A stretch of DNA of 64,000 bases from Thioclava sp. JE_KL1 (lineage in GTDB: Bacteria; Pseudomonadota; Alphaproteobacteria; Rhodobacterales; Rhodobacteraceae): positions 186,001-250,000 of the forward strand of contig NZ_WBJS01000006.1 in NCBI RefSeq assembly GCF_009296265.1, in the 5' to 3' direction. Made by a program: the position numbers and the translations under genes. A model generated the notes under the pieces. That model searched no databases. It was given only the letters and a program-made list of their open reading frames with translations, and was not told where the DNA came from. Below are positions 63,449 through 64,000 of the stretch, in pieces (position 1 is the first letter of the stretch; the number at the start of each line of letters is the position of its first letter).

Positions 63449-64000
63449 AATCGAACGGCGCTGTTGAGTGCGCACATGGGTGACCCGAGGCGGAACTCTT
63501 GCAGGTGCAGCTAACGGCAACTCCCCGCCCCTTCCGACCGGTGGCTCTCGCGGTCGCAGCAGAGATCGCGCACCCGCGGCGAACGCCCGGAAGGTCGGCA
63601 ATTGCGACCTTGGCGTGCCCGCTAATGCTGGAAGATGCCACAGATAGCCAGTTTGGGGAGGCTGCGTTGCGGCGACGCCCATCCTACTGGAAGGCAGTTC
63701 AGGCCCGGTCGCGTCGTTGCGACAGGAAGGTCGGAAGAGCTGACGGACTGCGCCGCGGCATGGCGGTTAACCGAGATGCGCAACGAGCGGAGGTCAACAA
63801 GGCGCTACTCGTCGACAGTAAACGCGAGGCATCGCAATCCAGACCGGTCTCTGATCGCGGGCAGCTCAGAGGAGCCTCCGTCGTCCCCAAACCGTGCGTT
63901 GCGCGTATTCGTGGACTAGTTCATCACTATGGTCTCCTGAGGTGGTCGCAGCATAAACGGCAACGATGCCGCGGCCCTTGAGGATAGGTGCCCTAAGGTG
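63449..64000. other. Gene-poor tract at the right window edge
   Basis: No supported gene. It contains GGAAGGTCGG twice (63589-63598, 63725-63734), the first inside an inverted repeat AAGGTCG-N7-CGACCTT (63591-63611). The largest open frames (up to 160 codons, plus strand) are Arg/Ala/Pro-rich noise. The tract probably continues the accessory region beyond the window. Confidence 0.5.

Noticed and set aside
63499-63981. 160-codon open frame on the plus strand near the right edge
   Set aside because: Arg/Ala-rich sequence without domain character; it spans repeated GGAAGGTCGG motifs and lacks a ribosome site.

Overview
The window is a chromosomal stretch of a GC-rich alphaproteobacterium, almost certainly a member of the Rhodobacteraceae/Rhodobacterales. 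The evidence is gene order and protein type: ppiD-trpE next to trpGDC-moaC-moeA, a long adenosylcobalamin-dependent NrdJ, TakP-type TRAP binding proteins, a complete Entner-Doudoroff gene set, Bpt, DUF2852, DUF1489 and DUF2478 proteins, and paired cold-shock domains. I cannot name the genus from sequence alone.

Layout. 1-13.3 kb: tryptophan and molybdopterin genes (trpGDC-moaC-moeA, each junction an ATGA overlap), a YibQ-like envelope protein, aminotransferase-ppiD-trpE, then a fabI-lysE-gpt-DUF2127 operon and pdxH. 13.4-20.5 kb: a double cold-shock protein, a DUF192 protein, tRNA-Pro(UGG), and a 1219-residue class II ribonucleotide reductase preceded by a long leader with NrdR-like boxes, an inverted DnaA-box-like pair and a candidate structured RNA; then an 81-residue orphan, an HD-domain protein and YjdM. 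20.5-31.5 kb: envelope proteins and a small surface-polysaccharide cluster (flippase, F420-hydrogenase-beta-like protein, pyruvyl transferase, two glycosyltransferases, a beta-helix protein, a Wzy/WaaL-like protein).

31.5-34.2 kb: ilvIH with a readable attenuator: a promoter, a 16-codon leader peptide containing Ile-Leu-Leu-Val-Val-Val, an antiterminator and a terminator. 34.4-39.9 kb: a TRAP transporter (QM subunits plus two TakP-like binding proteins on the other strand) sharing a GGTC-N9-GACC palindrome, with two tiny duplicated lipoproteins between. 40-45.3 kb: Bpt, DUF2852, YbaK/ProX-type protein and GlnE. 45.3-54.3 kb: the upper Entner-Doudoroff pathway in two divergent blocks (edd-eda and zwf-pgl-pgi), each with the operator GTTAGCGCTAAC, so one LacI-type regulator (CceR-like) probably controls both. 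55-57.6 kb: a second, shorter class II ribonucleotide reductase.

57.6-64 kb is an accessory region: lower GC, gene-poor gaps and no housekeeping genes. It holds a tightly coupled two-gene cassette (a 53-residue membrane protein and a 353-residue LPO_1073/Vpar_1526-like protein) whose gene products share a GST-x-IQ-[SA]-x-x-D motif, and two LysR-regulated oxidoreductase modules. The cassette is the best candidate for an undescribed system; the ilv attenuator and the nrdJ leader are the best regulatory finds.
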